A DNA stretch of 64,000 bases, taken from positions 248,001 through 312,000 of the forward strand of contig NZ_WNJL01000035.1 in the NCBI RefSeq assembly GCF_010378095.1, in the 5' to 3' direction. The notes below the pieces were generated by a model, which was given only the letters and a program-made list of their open reading frames with translations, was not told the origin of the DNA and did no database searches. Each line of letters starts with the position of its first letter. Position 1 is the stretch's first letter. The stretch is from Acidithiobacillus ferrianus (GTDB lineage Bacteria > Pseudomonadota > Gammaproteobacteria > Acidithiobacillales > Acidithiobacillaceae). The translations under genes and the position numbers were made by a program. This document shows positions 7,510-18,800 of this stretch, piece by piece.

Positions 7510-10145
7510 GTACGCCCAGCCCGCAAGCCATGGTGATCCAGCGCGGGGATTATAGGGCGCCGAGTTACCAGATCCCTGAGATCATCCTGGACTTGCGCCT
7601 CGATCCGGAAAATACCGAGGTGCTTGCCCACCTCCATTTCCGGCGTGTCGCGGCGTCTCCCGTCGCGGAATTACCGCTCAACGGGGAGGCTCTGGAGTTG
7701 TTGAGTCTCCAGCGGGATGACCAGGTGCTGGCGGAGCATGAATACCGGCTGACCGAGGATGGCTTGGTGCTTCTGAATCCTCCCGAAACATTCGTGCTGA
7801 AGACCAAGGTGCGCCTTCACCCCGCGGCCAACACGGCGCTGTCCGGCCTCTATCACGCGGGCGGACAATTTTTGACCCAGTGCGAGGCGGAAGGGTTCCG
7901 GCGCATCACGTATATGCTGGATCGTCCCGACTGTCTGGCTCGTTTTACGGTCACGCTGCACGCCCCGCAGAAGCATTGTCCGGTCTTGCTGGCCAACGGG
8001 AACTGCATGGCTATGGGTCGCGAGGCGGAGGGTTGGCATTGGGCCCGTTGGGAAGATCCGTTTCCCAAGCCTACGTATCTCTTTGCCATGGTGGCCGGCG
8101 ATCTGGCGGTGGTCCGCGATCGATACCGTACCGCTTCCGGCCGTGATGTGGCGCTGGAGATCTATGTGGCCGAGCGCGACACGGCGGCCTGCGTCCAGGC
8201 CATGGACAGTCTCAAACGCGCCATGCGCTGGGATGAAGAGGTCTATGGCCGCGAATACGATCTCGATCGTTACATGATCGTCGCCACTGACAGCTTCAAT
8301 ATGGGCGCGATGGAGAACAAGGGGCTCAACATCTTTAATGCCAAATATGTCCTCGCTAGCCCGGAAACGGCCACGGACAGTGATTATCAGGGCATTGAAT
8401 CCGTGATTGCCCATGAGTATTTCCACAACTGGACCGGTAACCGGGTCACCCTGCGCGATTGGTTCCAACTGAGTCTCAAGGAGGGCTTGACCGTCTTCCG
8501 CGATCAGGAATTCAGTGCCGACCAGAACTCGCGTGGCGTTCAGCGCATTGGCGATGTGCGTCGTCTGCGCGCCGCCCAGTTCCCGGAAGACGCCGGTCCG
8601 CTCGCACATCCGGTGCGGCCCGAGGCATATTCCGAGATCAATAATTTTTACACCGCGACGGTCTATGAAAAGGGTGCCGAACTGATACGGATGATTCATA
8701 CCCTGCTGGGTAAAACGCAGTTCCGCCAGGGTATGGACCTCTATTTCCAGCGCCATGATGGCCATGCCGTTACCATCGAAGATTTCCTCGCGGCCATGGA
8801 AGCGGCCAATCAGCGCGATCTTTCGGGGTTCCGCCGCTGGTACAGCCAGGCGGGCACCCCGGTACTCCGGGCTTCGGGCAGCTACGACCCTGTCCAGCAC
8901 AGTTATACCCTCACCTTGCATCAGGAGACTCCAGCTACCCCCGGCCAGTCGACCAAAGAGCCGGTACCCATCCCAGTGCGCATGGCGCTCCTCAATACCC
9001 AGGGGCAACGTGCCCCCCTGAGCGGAGCCATCGAGGGTCCCGATGGTGAGGCCGTGTTGTTGCTTGAGCAGCGGGAGCAGTCCTGGACTTTTGTGAATCT
9101 GCCTGACCCCGTGATCCCCTCGCTGTTGCGCGGTTTTTCCGCCCCCGTGCGCCTGGAGAGCGCATGGGATGACGAGGCCTGCGGTTTTCTGGCCTGTTAC
9201 GACGACGATCCCTTTAACCGCTGGGAGAGTATCCAGAACCTCGCCGTAAAGGCCCTGCTCGCCGCCGTTGCCGATTCGTCCGTGACTCCGTTGCCTGCCG
9301 TACTGCGCGACGCGACGGCCAGTATTTTGCGCGATGACGCATTGGACCCCGCGTTTCGTGCCGAACTGCTCACGTTGCCCAGCGAGGACTATATCGGCGA
9401 ACAGATGTCGGTCGTGGCAGTCGAGGCCATTCACCGAGCCCGGGATACATTGAGACAGGACATCGGGGCGCGTTTTGCGGAAAAATGGATGGCCTTGTAT
9501 CATGATCTCGCCGCGCCCTATCAGCGCGACGGCTTGGCTATCGGGCGGCGGCGTCTGCGTAATCTGGCTTTGAGCCATCTCATCGCGAGTGATGGCGATA
9601 GTCGCGAAGCGATGGCCTTGCACGCCCGTCAGCAATATGCGCAAGCCGACAACATGACGGACCGTCTGGCGGCTTTCCAGTTACTGGTTCAACATCCGCA
9701 TCACGACGCTAAAGATATCCTGCTCGACTTCTACCGGAAATGGCATGGATATCCTTTGGTTATCGACAAATGGTTCAGTATTCAGGCGGCGACCCCGCGC
9801 CCGGAAACCCTGCATCAGGTGGAGCATCTCCTCGTGCACCCCGCTTTTGATTGGCGCGTTCCCAATCGGGTGCGTGCGGTGTTGGGCGGTTTCGCCGCCA
9901 ATCCCACGGTTTTCCACGCTGCGGATGGTTCCGGTTATGCCTTTTACGCGGAACAAATTCGCCGGTTGGATGATATCAACCCGCAGACCGCCGCCCGTTT
10001 GGCGACGCCTCTGAGCCGTTGGCGGCGCTATGATGCGCAACGTCAACAGGCCATGCGCGCAGCGCTGACGATGCTTGCTGATAAGGCCAAGCTTTCCCGC
10101 GACCTGGCGGAGGTGATTCAGCGCTCCCTTCCCGTAAAAGATTAG
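7506..10145 (+). CDS. pepN: Aminopeptidase N (M1 family zinc metallopeptidase)
   Basis: This roughly 879-residue protein has the full E. coli-type PepN layout. The substrate N-terminus motif GAMEN is at 267-271. The zinc site is H303EYFH307 with E326 in LKEG, at the family's spacing, followed by the C-terminal helical domain. It removes N-terminal residues in the final steps of cytoplasmic peptide breakdown. The GTG at 7506 overlaps the dsbG-like stop (GTGA), which is why I prefer it. A GTG at 7497 would add three residues and an ATG at 7530 would remove eight. The end is 34 bases before a small unknown gene. Confidence 0.95.
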   Translation: MSTPSPQAMVIQRGDYRAPSYQIPEIILDLRLDPENTEVLAHLHFRRVAASPVAELPLNGEALELLSLQRDDQVLAEHEYRLTEDGLVLLNPPETFVLKTKVRLHPAANTALSGLYHAGGQFLTQCEAEGFRRITYMLDRPDCLARFTVTLHAPQKHCPVLLANGNCMAMGREAEGWHWARWEDPFPKPTYLFAMVAGDLAVVRDRYRTASGRDVALEIYVAERDTAACVQAMDSLKRAMRWDEEVYGREYDLDRYMIVATDSFNMGAMENKGLNIFNAKYVLASPETATDSDYQGIESVIAHEYFHNWTGNRVTLRDWFQLSLKEGLTVFRDQEFSADQNSRGVQRIGDVRRLRAAQFPEDAGPLAHPVRPEAYSEINNFYTATVYEKGAELIRMIHTLLGKTQFRQGMDLYFQRHDGHAVTIEDFLAAMEAANQRDLSGFRRWYSQAGTPVLRASGSYDPVQHSYTLTLHQETPATPGQSTKEPVPIPVRMALLNTQGQRAPLSGAIEGPDGEAVLLLEQREQSWTFVNLPDPVIPSLLRGFSAPVRLESAWDDEACGFLACYDDDPFNRWESIQNLAVKALLAAVADSSVTPLPAVLRDATASILRDDALDPAFRAELLTLPSEDYIGEQMSVVAVEAIHRARDTLRQDIGARFAEKWMALYHDLAAPYQRDGLAIGRRRLRNLALSHLIASDGDSREAMALHARQQYAQADNMTDRLAAFQLLVQHPHHDAKDILLDFYRKWHGYPLVIDKWFSIQAATPRPETLHQVEHLLVHPAFDWRVPNRVRAVLGGFAANPTVFHAADGSGYAFYAEQIRRLDDINPQTAARLATPLSRWRRYDAQRQQAMRAALTMLADKAKLSRDLAEVIQRSLPVKD

Positions 10146-10179
10146 TGGGTTCACCGTATCTACCGAGGAGACAGGAAGA

Positions 10180-10521
10180 ATGGCTATCGATCGTCAAAGT
10201 GCCCTGAGTAAAGCGCTGGCCCTGAGAGAGGAAGAGAGTCTGGATGCCGCGACCATCGCGGTTGCAGAACAGTTGAGCGGCAAGGCCAATCTCAGTCTCG
10301 GAGAGGCCGTCGGCATACTCGGCAATGACCAGGTCGCCGAACTGGCCGGATTCCTGTTTGAGAGCATGAGTTACCAGCAACTGGCGCAGATTTGTGATGC
10401 GACCTCCTATGACCTCGAGCAGGCGCGCGAGTGGACAGTGGACGCATCCCAATATTGTTTGGCCCACGAAATAGCCCTTATCGGGCATATGATCGAACGT
10501 AAACGCGAAAGTCTGGACTAA
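10180..10521 (+). CDS. Conserved-looking small protein of unknown function
   Basis: This 113-residue protein begins MAIDRQSALSKALALREEE. It is acidic, predicted almost entirely helical, and has no signal peptide or membrane segment. I recognise no family motif. A good ribosome site (GAGGAGACAGGAAG) lies just before the ATG, and it follows pepN by 34 bases, so it is probably in the pepN transcript. It ends 18 bases before the convergent CYTH/CHAD gene. Codon use looks like its neighbours. Confidence 0.7.
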   Translation: MAIDRQSALSKALALREEESLDAATIAVAEQLSGKANLSLGEAVGILGNDQVAELAGFLFESMSYQQLAQICDATSYDLEQAREWTVDASQYCLAHEIALIGHMIERKRESLD

Positions 10522-10539
10522 AATACGCCGGGGGAGGGT

Positions 10540-12015
10540 TCAACCCCACGGCCGTGGGGCACTCTCCAACTGCTTCCAGTGCTTGCGGAATTTTTTGCGC
10601 TGCCGGCTTTCGCGGGCGTGCAGATAACCCATCAGCATGCCCGCATGGAAGGCGAGGCCGTGCTTGCGGCTGGTGGCCAGCCCGGTCAGGTGCTGCCGTG
10701 CCATATCGGCGTCATGGACCCCGCCAGAGGTTTCCTGCAAGGCGGCGAGCAGCTTGAGTAAGGTCTTGCTGTCTTTACTGGGCCACAATGCGCCCAACGC
10801 CAAAATCACATAGCGCCAGTTCTTGATGCGAATGCGCAAGGCGTGGAAGTCAGTCGCTGTTTTGACGTGATCCCCCGCCGCTGCTAGCTTGCGGTCTTGA
10901 CGTTGCAAATGGCGTTCGACGTAGTCTTGCACGTCCTGATCGCTCTGCAACTCCTCACGCAGCAAAATCGCCCAGAGCTGCAAAAGCGCCGCAGCAAGCT
11001 GACCGTGCTGCGCGTCGACCCTCGCACCCTGCGCCGCCAGCCAATGACGCAAAGGGCGCGCTTCCGTTTCCGTCTCCTGGGCCAGGGTCTCCCAATAAGC
11101 GGTCAACACTTCATGATCCCGGCGAATGTTCTGCGCATGAAACCACCGGGCGAGTGCCTGACGGATGCCGGCCAGACGGTTCGCATGGTCCAGAGGGCGG
11201 CAGAAATGCAAGAGGGCACGCAGACTACGCACACTTTTGCGCAACTGATGAAAGTGCTCCGGGGTGTCAGCGGACGCATGCCGCATCGCCTCGGTCAGCG
11301 CTTGCTGGCTCTGCCGAATCAACAGATGACTCAGTACCCGCCCCGCGCTATCGCGACGGTGCAACGGCGGAATCTTATCCCGCATGGCGTGTGGATCGGA
11401 CGGTAGTAGTCCGGCGAGACGCAAGCCCCGGGACATCTTGCTCTCGTCATCAGGCAATAGCGGCAGATCCCGGCACAGCACCGCCCCCATCTCCAGCATC
11501 GTGGCAGCGTCTCCTGACACGAGTTCCAGTTCTAACTCCAGAATGGGCGCGCGCAGACCCTGTGCGCGCATCTCTCCGCGATCCAAGGCGACCAGTATCT
11601 GGCCGCCATCGGCGCCATTCACCCGACTTTCCCTGCGTTCAAAGCGGGTTTCGAGAATGACTTGCAGGGGTGTTTCAAGAAAAGGCGCCAGCCGTGTCGC
11701 GGCTTCGCTCTCGCTAAAGACGGTGAGATCCGGCTCGGAAGAAGAAACGGTGACATTCCATTCAGGACGTTGATGGAGCCCCCCCGTGGAATGGCCTTCA
11801 GCCTTCAGCGTCGCCACCCATGCCTGGCCTTCCCGACGCACGCGATAAGCCAGTTTGGCCCGTTGCAGCATACCCTCCTGGCTATCATAGTAGAGGGCAT
11901 GAAATGGCAGAGGGGATATCGCTCCCAGCGCCAGCAGGGGATATTGGGTTATTTTTTCCCAGGCAGCGGCGGAGGGGTCCAGTATCCGCAGCTTAAGCTC
12001 CTGTTCCACACGCAC
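10540..12015 (-). CDS. CYTH-CHAD protein, probable inorganic triphosphatase / polyphosphate-binding protein
   Basis: This 491-residue protein has an N-terminal CYTH domain (about 1-200) opening with the E-x-E-x-K signature (VEQELKLR), and a C-terminal CHAD domain (about 215-485) rich in conserved His, Arg and Lys on helices (FHQLRKSVRSLRALL; FHALRIRIKNWRYVI). CYTH enzymes hydrolyse triphosphate compounds (E. coli YgiF is an inorganic triphosphatase). CHAD domains bind polyphosphate and localise to polyphosphate granules. It is the last gene of a leftward group with ppk and a ParA-like gene, overlapping the latter by 23 bases. The last codons overlap a 16-base perfect palindrome at 10544-10559 (CCCCACGGCCGTGGGG), which may also end transcription between the convergent genes. 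Confidence 0.9.
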   Translation of the reverse strand: MRVEQELKLRILDPSAAAWEKITQYPLLALGAISPLPFHALYYDSQEGMLQRAKLAYRVRREGQAWVATLKAEGHSTGGLHQRPEWNVTVSSSEPDLTVFSESEAATRLAPFLETPLQVILETRFERRESRVNGADGGQILVALDRGEMRAQGLRAPILELELELVSGDAATMLEMGAVLCRDLPLLPDDESKMSRGLRLAGLLPSDPHAMRDKIPPLHRRDSAGRVLSHLLIRQSQQALTEAMRHASADTPEHFHQLRKSVRSLRALLHFCRPLDHANRLAGIRQALARWFHAQNIRRDHEVLTAYWETLAQETETEARPLRHWLAAQGARVDAQHGQLAAALLQLWAILLREELQSDQDVQDYVERHLQRQDRKLAAAGDHVKTATDFHALRIRIKNWRYVILALGALWPSKDSKTLLKLLAALQETSGGVHDADMARQHLTGLATSRKHGLAFHAGMLMGYLHARESRQRKKFRKHWKQLESAPRPWG

Positions 12016-12631
12016 CCCCCATCACAAAGCGCATGATCTGCACCCACTGCGGTAACTCCGCGCGGGTTTCTGCGGTGCGCAAGTCGGCAAGACCAGCACC
12101 CAGTTCGGCGGCCCGTACATACAGTTGACTATCACGCAGGGTGGCCACCACCGGTAATGCCAGGTCCGCCAGAAAAGTTTGCAGATGCTGTCCGCCCTTG
12201 GTGCGTGCGTCTACCCGGTTGGCGATGACGCCCAGGCGCACTTTACCTTTGCGAAAGCGTTTGATTCTTTCCAGTTTTTCTAAGAACAGACGGCTGGCAT
12301 CCTTATCGAAGGCGGAGGGGCCGATAGGAACTAGCAACACTTCTACTTCGTCCAGCATCTCTTCCAGCCGTCCCTTCTTCAGACCGGCGGGCGCATCAAA
12401 CACCACATAATCGCTGGGAGGATAATGGCGGAATTCCCGATCCGTATCCGTGATGAGGGACAGTTTGGGCAGGTGTTCGGGACGGCGCCGAGCCCAATTG
12501 CTGGCAGAGCGTTGCGGATCCAGATCGGCAAGCAGGACCGGGCCGCGCAAGGCCAGGAGACTGGCCAGATTGGTGGCCACCGTGGTTTTTCCGGCACCTC
12601 CCTTGCTATTGAGCACCAGAATCCGAATCAT
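11993..12631 (-). CDS. ParA/MinD-superfamily ATPase between ppk and the CHAD gene
   Basis: This 212-residue protein starts MIRILVLNSKGGAGKTTVA, a deviant Walker A box with signature lysine K10 and P-loop K15. The ParA switch motifs follow: LADLDPQRSASNW and VVFDAPAG. ParA-type ATPases use ATP-dependent dimerisation and surface or nucleoid binding to position cargo such as plasmids, carboxysomes or chemoreceptors. No parB is nearby and the protein lacks an N-terminal DNA-binding extension, so it is an orphan ParA. The upstream open frame reaches 13018, but homology begins at 12631. It overlaps the CHAD gene and follows ppk by 16 bases. A role in polyphosphate granule positioning is my inference. 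Confidence 0.88.
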   Translation of the reverse strand: MIRILVLNSKGGAGKTTVATNLASLLALRGPVLLADLDPQRSASNWARRRPEHLPKLSLITDTDREFRHYPPSDYVVFDAPAGLKKGRLEEMLDEVEVLLVPIGPSAFDKDASRLFLEKLERIKRFRKGKVRLGVIANRVDARTKGGQHLQTFLADLALPVVATLRDSQLYVRAAELGAGLADLRTAETRAELPQWVQIMRFVMGGACGTGA

Positions 12632-12647
12632 GACAACGCTGCCTCGA

Positions 12648-14750
12648 TCATGCGGGATTGCTCCGGTCATACTGTGCCAATAAACGGTCTTGAGCCGATG
12701 TGCAGGCAGTGTCCGGTGTCTTACGCAAAAACGTATAAGTACCGTCTGGACGCATAGCCCAGGCGTTACAATCGTCCTCCAGGTAGAGTTGAAGCGTTTC
12801 CTGGAGGACACGCGCACGCAAGTCCGGATCCAGAATGGGCACGGCGACTTCGAGGCGACGAAAGAGATTCCGTCCCATCCAGTCGGCACTGGATATCCAT
12901 AATTTGGGATGACCGCCATTGCCGAAGTAATAAGCACGGCTATGCTCCAGAAAACGGCCGACAATGGAACGTACCCGGATATGTTCGGAAATCCCCGGAA
13001 TACCCGGGCGCAAGGCACAGGCGCCGCGCACGATCAAGTCGATCTCCACCCCGGCCTGGGAGGCACGATACAGCGCTCGAATCAGTTCGGGTTCCACCAG
13101 GGCGTTGACCCGGGCGATGATGCGCCCCTCCGGGCCGTGTCGGGTTTCCGTCTCGATGGCGTCGAGTAGGGCGTCGAACAGGGTAAAAGGGCTTTGCAGC
13201 AGGCAGCGCAGTTGCGGTGCTCTGCCCATACCCGTGATGTGCATGAAGAGATCGTTCATGTCGGCGGTAATGTCGGGATCGGCGGTAAGCAGGCTCAGAT
13301 CCGTATAAATCCGCGCATTGCGAGAGTGATAGTTGCCCGTGCCCAGGTGTCCGTAAAGACGGATGCCATCCTCCTCACGCCGTAAGATCAGCATCATTTT
13401 GGCGTGAACTTTGTGGTTGACCACACCATAAACCACCTGGACACCGACTTCTTCCAGCCGTTCCGCCATGCGGATATTGTTGGCCTCGTCAAAGCGCGCC
13501 TTGAGTTCCACCACGGCGGTGACCTGTTTTCCGGCCATGGCCGCCGCCATCAGCGCGTCGATGATGGGAGAATCTGGCGTGGTGCGATATAGGGTTTGTT
13601 TGATACCGATGACTTGAGGATCGCTGGCCGCCTGGCGGATAAAATCCAGAACCGGGTTGAAGCTCTGGAAGGGATGATGCAGCAAGATGGGTTCGGCGCG
13701 GAGTTGGGCAAAGATATTTTCCGGCTGCGCGCAAGCCGGTGGCAGCCCTGGTAGAAAGGGTGAAAAGAGCAGATCGGGGCGCACCACCATGTCGATGATG
13801 GCGGAGAGGCGCGCCAGATTGACCGGTCCAGACAGCGCGTAGAGACTATCTTCGCCCAGTTCAAAGTGGCGCAGCAGATATTCGATCACCTCCCGCGGGC
13901 AGTTGTTCGCCACCTCCAACCGCACCGCCTCGCCAAAAGGACGCATGGGGAGTTCATCGGCGAGCGCATCCAGGAGGTTGTCCACTTCTTCCTCGTCCAC
14001 GAAAAGCTCGCTGTTGCGGGTGACTCGGAACTGATAAAAACCTTGGATTTTCAGGCCTGGGAAGAGCAGTTGCACATATTCGTGAATGATGGAAGAGAGG
14101 AAGACAAAATCGCTGTGGCTGGCCAAGGGCGGTGGAATCTGAATGATCCGGGGTAAAATGCGGGGCGCCTGTACGATGGCGATGGGGCTGCGCCGCCCAT
14201 AAGCGTCCTGACCCTCCAGGACGATGGCAAAGTTGAGCCCCTTGTTCTGTACCTTGGGAAAGGGGTGGGCCGGGTCGAGGCTCAAAGGGGTGAGCAGGGG
14301 CAGGACTTCCGTCTGGAAATAGTTGCTGATCCAGCGTCGTTGGGCGGCTCGCCACTCCCGTCGCCGGAGCAGGCGGATGCCTTCCTTAGCCAGAGCAGGC
14401 AGCAATCGCTGATTCAGGCAGCGGTATTGCTCGGCGATGATTTCGTGGGCCACCTGGGCCACGGCTTCAATTTCTTTATTGGGTCCGAGCATGTCCGGCC
14501 CCGAGGGACCAGCACCGAATTTACGCCGTTGTAAAAGCCCGGCCATGCGCACTTCAAAAAATTCGTCCAGGTTGCTGGAGACGATGGTCAGGTATCGCAA
14601 CTGATCCAGCAGCGGGACATGGGGATCGTCCGCCAAGGCCAGCACGCGCCGATTGAATTCGAGGATGCTGAGATCACGGTTGAAGTACAGCGCGGGATCT
14701 TCCAGAGACTGCACCAGAGGGGCCGCTGACTGGGCGGACGATTCAGGCAT
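12648..14750 (-). CDS. ppk: Polyphosphate kinase 1
   Basis: This 700-residue protein has all PPK1 domains: N (about 15-125), head, and the two phospholipase-D-like catalytic domains. The autophosphorylated histidine is H449 in VHAKMML and the second conserved histidine is H603 in LEHSRAY, matching E. coli H435 and H592. The GHLGTGNYH and [10 protein letters not shown] motifs are intact. The enzyme reversibly polymerises the ATP gamma-phosphate into polyphosphate. The start overlaps the folD end by 8 bases, so translation is probably coupled. Polyphosphate is linked to metal and acid stress tolerance. Confidence 0.97.
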   Translation of the reverse strand: MPESSAQSAAPLVQSLEDPALYFNRDLSILEFNRRVLALADDPHVPLLDQLRYLTIVSSNLDEFFEVRMAGLLQRRKFGAGPSGPDMLGPNKEIEAVAQVAHEIIAEQYRCLNQRLLPALAKEGIRLLRRREWRAAQRRWISNYFQTEVLPLLTPLSLDPAHPFPKVQNKGLNFAIVLEGQDAYGRRSPIAIVQAPRILPRIIQIPPPLASHSDFVFLSSIIHEYVQLLFPGLKIQGFYQFRVTRNSELFVDEEEVDNLLDALADELPMRPFGEAVRLEVANNCPREVIEYLLRHFELGEDSLYALSGPVNLARLSAIIDMVVRPDLLFSPFLPGLPPACAQPENIFAQLRAEPILLHHPFQSFNPVLDFIRQAASDPQVIGIKQTLYRTTPDSPIIDALMAAAMAGKQVTAVVELKARFDEANNIRMAERLEEVGVQVVYGVVNHKVHAKMMLILRREEDGIRLYGHLGTGNYHSRNARIYTDLSLLTADPDITADMNDLFMHITGMGRAPQLRCLLQSPFTLFDALLDAIETETRHGPEGRIIARVNALVEPELIRALYRASQAGVEIDLIVRGACALRPGIPGISEHIRVRSIVGRFLEHSRAYYFGNGGHPKLWISSADWMGRNLFRRLEVAVPILDPDLRARVLQETLQLYLEDDCNAWAMRPDGTYTFLRKTPDTACTSAQDRLLAQYDRSNPA

Positions 14751-15612
14751 CGGGTAGCCCCATGCGCTTCTCTGCCGCGAGCATGGTGTTTTGCAGGAGC
14801 GTGGCCACCGTCATCGGCCCGACACCGCCGGGCACCGGGGTGATCCATGCCGCCCGCTCTGCCGCCGCCAGGAATTCCACGTCTCCCGTCAGCCGTCCAT
14901 CGGGAAGGCGGTTGATCCCCACGTCGATGACGACCGCCCCCTCGCGGATCCATCCACCGGCAATCAGTCCAGGTTTGCCAGCCGCCGCAATCAGGATTTC
15001 GGCACGCCCGACATGGGCGGCCAGATCGCGCGTGAAACGATGACAAACCGTCACGGTCGCTCCGGCCAGAAGGAGTTCCAGGGCCATGGGCCGTCCGACA
15101 ATGTTGGAGGCACCGACGATCACCGCCTCTTTCCCCTTGATCCCGGTACCGGTTTCCTGAAGCAAAGTCATGATGCCGGCCGGCGTGCAGGAGCGTAACA
15201 GGGGCGCGCGTAGCGCAAGACGGCCTATATTATAGGGGTGAAAGCCATCGACATCTTTTTCGACGGCAATCGCCTCGATGATAGTTTCAGGGTCGAAATG
15301 CGGGGGGAGGGGCAACTGTACCAGAATGCCATCCACGGTGTCCCGGGCATTGAGTTCGGCAATATGGGTCAGGAGTTGTGGCGGCGCACCGTTTGCGGGA
15401 GGCTGGATAAAAAAAGAGCGAATGCCTACCGCGGCACAGGCATCCCGTTTTTTCTGCACATAGACCCGGGATGCCGGGTCGGCTCCGACCAGCACTACCG
15501 CAAGACCGGGGGGGCGCCCGTGACGTTGGAGAAAAGCTTGACTGCGCTGGGCGACTTCCGCCTGCATCTTTTGGGCTATCCCTCTGCCATCAATGCGTTG
15601 CGCGGTCACCAA
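14743..15612 (-). CDS. folD: Bifunctional methylene-THF dehydrogenase / methenyl-THF cyclohydrolase FolD
   Basis: This 289-residue protein has all the FolD motifs: [15 protein letters not shown] with the catalytic lysine, [23 protein letters not shown], the NADP loop [14 protein letters not shown], and [18 protein letters not shown] near the end. It interconverts 5,10-methylene-, methenyl- and 10-formyl-tetrahydrofolate in the cytoplasm. It is the first gene of the folD-ppk-parA-CYTH/CHAD group, with an 8-base overlap into ppk. A sigma-70-like promoter lies about 145 bases upstream. The metabolic link with ppk is not obvious; shared transcription may be incidental. Confidence 0.97.
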   Translation of the reverse strand: MVTAQRIDGRGIAQKMQAEVAQRSQAFLQRHGRPPGLAVVLVGADPASRVYVQKKRDACAAVGIRSFFIQPPANGAPPQLLTHIAELNARDTVDGILVQLPLPPHFDPETIIEAIAVEKDVDGFHPYNIGRLALRAPLLRSCTPAGIMTLLQETGTGIKGKEAVIVGASNIVGRPMALELLLAGATVTVCHRFTRDLAAHVGRAEILIAAAGKPGLIAGGWIREGAVVIDVGINRLPDGRLTGDVEFLAAAERAAWITPVPGGVGPMTVATLLQNTMLAAEKRMGLPDA

Positions 15613-15756
15613 ACCCTCTTCGGCAAGGCCTTGATGCTCAGGAAGGATGTATGACCCATGAAAAATTTACCTATATGCGGACAACGAGCAACGCAACCCG
15701 GCAGAGGGCGGCCCAGCGGATGCTTCCCAAAAAGACCGGCGGGGGTGTTGATCAGT

Positions 15757-15785
15757 ATTCTTCTGAGCACACCTCGTCTTGTCAA
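15757..15785 (-). promoter_or_regulatory. Probable sigma-70 promoter of the folD-ppk operon
   Basis: Reading leftward, TTGACA (15785-15780) is followed after 17 bases by AAGAAT (15762-15757), which matches TATAAT at 4 of 6 positions. It lies in the 239-base gap between folD and the RND gene. I see no coding region in that gap. Confidence 0.5.
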
Positions 15786-15851
15786 GCGAAAAAACCGGAA
15801 CCGCAATGCGTGTCCTGACCGTGTCCATCTGTGTAACGCGGCGCACGCCCC

Positions 15852-18800
15852 TCAGATTTCCCGGGTGTCCTGGGATTCGCGCAGATCCTTGGCAAGCACC
15901 ATATACATGGCCGGCACCACGAAGAGCGAGAAGAACGCACCGATACCCAGACCGGTAAAGATCACCAGACCCATCTGGAAGCGGCTGACCGCGCCGGGTC
16001 CGCCCGCCACCAGCAAGGGCAAAACGCCCAGTACCATCGCCCCTGTGGTCATGAGGATGGGGCGTAGACGAATACTGGAGGCCTTCTGCACGGCGTCACG
16101 TTTGCTGAGTCCTTCTTTCTTCTGAATCTCGTTGGCGAATTGCACGATCAAAATACCTTGCTTGGCGATCAAGCCAATCAGCGTAATGAGCCCCACTTCC
16201 GTATAGATGTTGATGGAAGCCAGTCCCAGGCTGATGAAAATCAGCGCGCCACTGATGGACATGGGCACCGTGATCAGTACGATCAACGGATCGCGGAAAC
16301 TCTCGAACTGCGCCGCCAGCAACAAATAAATCAGGACGATGGCCAACGCGAAGGTGGTCAGCAACGCCCCCGTCTCTTGCATGTACTCACGGGATTGGCT
16401 CGCATAGTTCAGAGAAAAATCCCTGGGCATGATTTTTTCTGCCGCGGTCTTGAAGAATTTCAGGGCCTCGCCCTGGGTGACGCCGGGTCTGGGCACCGCC
16501 TGGATGGTTGTCGAGTTGAGCTGCTGGAATTGCGGCAAGTATTGCGGTTCTACCTTGGTCTCAATGGAAACCACGGTAGACAAGGGCACCATCTGACCGG
16601 TGCCGGTCGCGATATAATATTGTTTCAGGGCGGCCGGATCGAGACGGAAATGGTCCGGTACCTGGGGAATGACCTTGTAGCTGCGACCTTCCATATCGAA
16701 GCGGTTGACATAGTTGCCGCCCAACAGGGGCTGCAGATCCTGGGCGATGTTCGCCATGGTCAGCCCGAGGTTGGCGGCCATGCTCCGATGGATTTTCAGC
16801 ACGATTTCGGGATTATCAATGCGCAAGTCTTTGGTCACATAGAAAAATAAGCCACTTTTCTCGGCTTCCGCGATCAGCCGCTGAGCCACTTGATCGATTT
16901 TGTTGTAGTTGCCTGGGCTCTGCAGCACAAATTGCACCGGCAGACCACCCGCCGAACCGGGGAGGGATGGCGGCAAGAATGAGGCGAGCTGGAGTCCCGG
17001 AACACTCTGCAGGGCCTGCTGGGTCCGGGGTTGCAGCTGCATCGCCGTCGTGGAGCGTTTGTCCCAATTGGTCAGATTCATGCCCGCGAACAGACTGTTG
17101 GAGCCACCGCCGCTACCCACCGATATGCCGGTGACCATGAAGGTCGCCCTGGTCTCGGGAAATTTATTCAGCACCTTGAGCACCTGTTTTCCGTCATCGG
17201 CCAGCCGTTCCGGCGTGATGGTCGGGCCGCCGGTGCCCGCGTTGAAAATAATGCCCTGGTCTTCCGCGGGCGCCAATTCGGATTTCGAGGTGCTAAACAG
17301 AAAATAGATGCTTCCAAACACTACGGCGGCAAAGAGCATGGTGACCGGCACATAATTCAGCGTGCGGCTTAAGAGACGGTCATAGATCCGGCATAGATCC
17401 ACGAAACGCTGCTCGATGAAGTGCTCAAACCCGTGTTCCCTGGTCGGGTGCAATATCCTGCCGGAAAGCATGGGAGACAAGGTGAGCGCCACGACCATGG
17501 ACACCAGCACCGTAGCCACCAGTGTAAAGGCGAATTCACCAAACAGGCTGCCCGTCAGCCCTCCCATGAATCCGATGGGGGCGAAGACGGCGATGAGCGT
17601 GGTGGACATGACGATGATGGGCCACCCCAGCTCCCGCCCGGTCATTAAGGCCGCCTCAAAAGGGGTTTTCCCTTCATCGATATGCCGGTGTACGTTTTCG
17701 ACGATGATAATGGCGTCATCCACCACCAGCCCGATGGACAAAACCACGGCCAACAGGGTCAGCAGGTTGATGGTAAAGCCCATGAACCAGGTGATCAGGC
17801 CCGCGCCCACGATGGACAGCGGAATGGCGATCGCGGGGATGAGCACCGCGCGGACAGAGCCCAGGAAGAGAAAAATGACCAGTACCACCACCGCGAGGGT
17901 GATTCCGGTGGTGATGAGGACTTCATCGATAGAAGCCTGGATGAAGGTGCTGGCATCATAAGGAATGGCCATATGCAGGCCGGGCGGCAGGCTTTTGGTC
18001 AGTTGCGCCAGCGAGGTCTTCACCCCGGAAGCCACATTCAGGGAATTCGCCGAGGGCGCTTCCTGAATACCGATGAATGCCGCGGGCTTGCCATTGAAAA
18101 AGGCCTGCGAGGTGTAATCCTGCGCACCGAGTTCGACATTGGCCACGTCTTTGAGGCGGACCAGGGTATTGCCAGACTGGCGCAGCACCAGATTGCGGAA
18201 CTCCTCCACATTGTGCAGGTTGGTGGTCGCGACGATGGTGTTTTGCACCGTCTTCCCGCGGGTTTGCCCGACGGCGGAAATGAAATCGTTCGCGGCCAAC
18301 GCTTGTGAAATCTGCGCGGCGGTAATGCCCATTGCCGCCATTTTCCGCGGGTTCAACCACACCCGCATCGCATAAGTATTCCCGTTGCCAGCGCCGGGTG
18401 GCAGTATCTGCGCTTCGCCTACCCCCGGTACCGAGGCCAATCGCGGTTGCGCCACACGCAGCAGGTAGTCGGTGATTTGCTGTTGACTGAGCTCCTTGCT
18501 GTAGAAGGCGACGTACATCAGATCCGTCAGGTGGCCGTTCGTGACGCTGATGACGGGCAGTTGACTGCCCGCCGGCAATTGGTCCGTTACCTGCTGCACT
18601 TTCGATTGAATGTTGGCGAGCGCCGCATTGGGACTGTAATTCAGCTTCATGTACACGGTGATGGTTGAAGAACCATCCGAACTGTCGGCGGTCATGTAGT
18701 CTATATCTGGTGCGCTGGCGATCACTTTCTCCAGACGCGCGGTGATGAAGCCTTGCACGGTATTCGGGCTGGCACCGGGATACGCGGTTTTTATGGAAAT

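Noticed and set aside
7671-9644. 657-codon frame antisense to pepN
   Set aside because: Long only because of third-position GC bias; pepN on the other strand has full catalytic motifs.
10544-10559. 16-base perfect palindrome as an independent terminator
   Set aside because: It lies inside the last codons of the CYTH/CHAD gene and no T-run follows on either strand; noted only in that gene's entry.
15606-15806. 66-codon leftward frame upstream of folD
   Set aside because: No ribosome site, overlaps the folD start, and the arginine-rich composition is that of noncoding frames.
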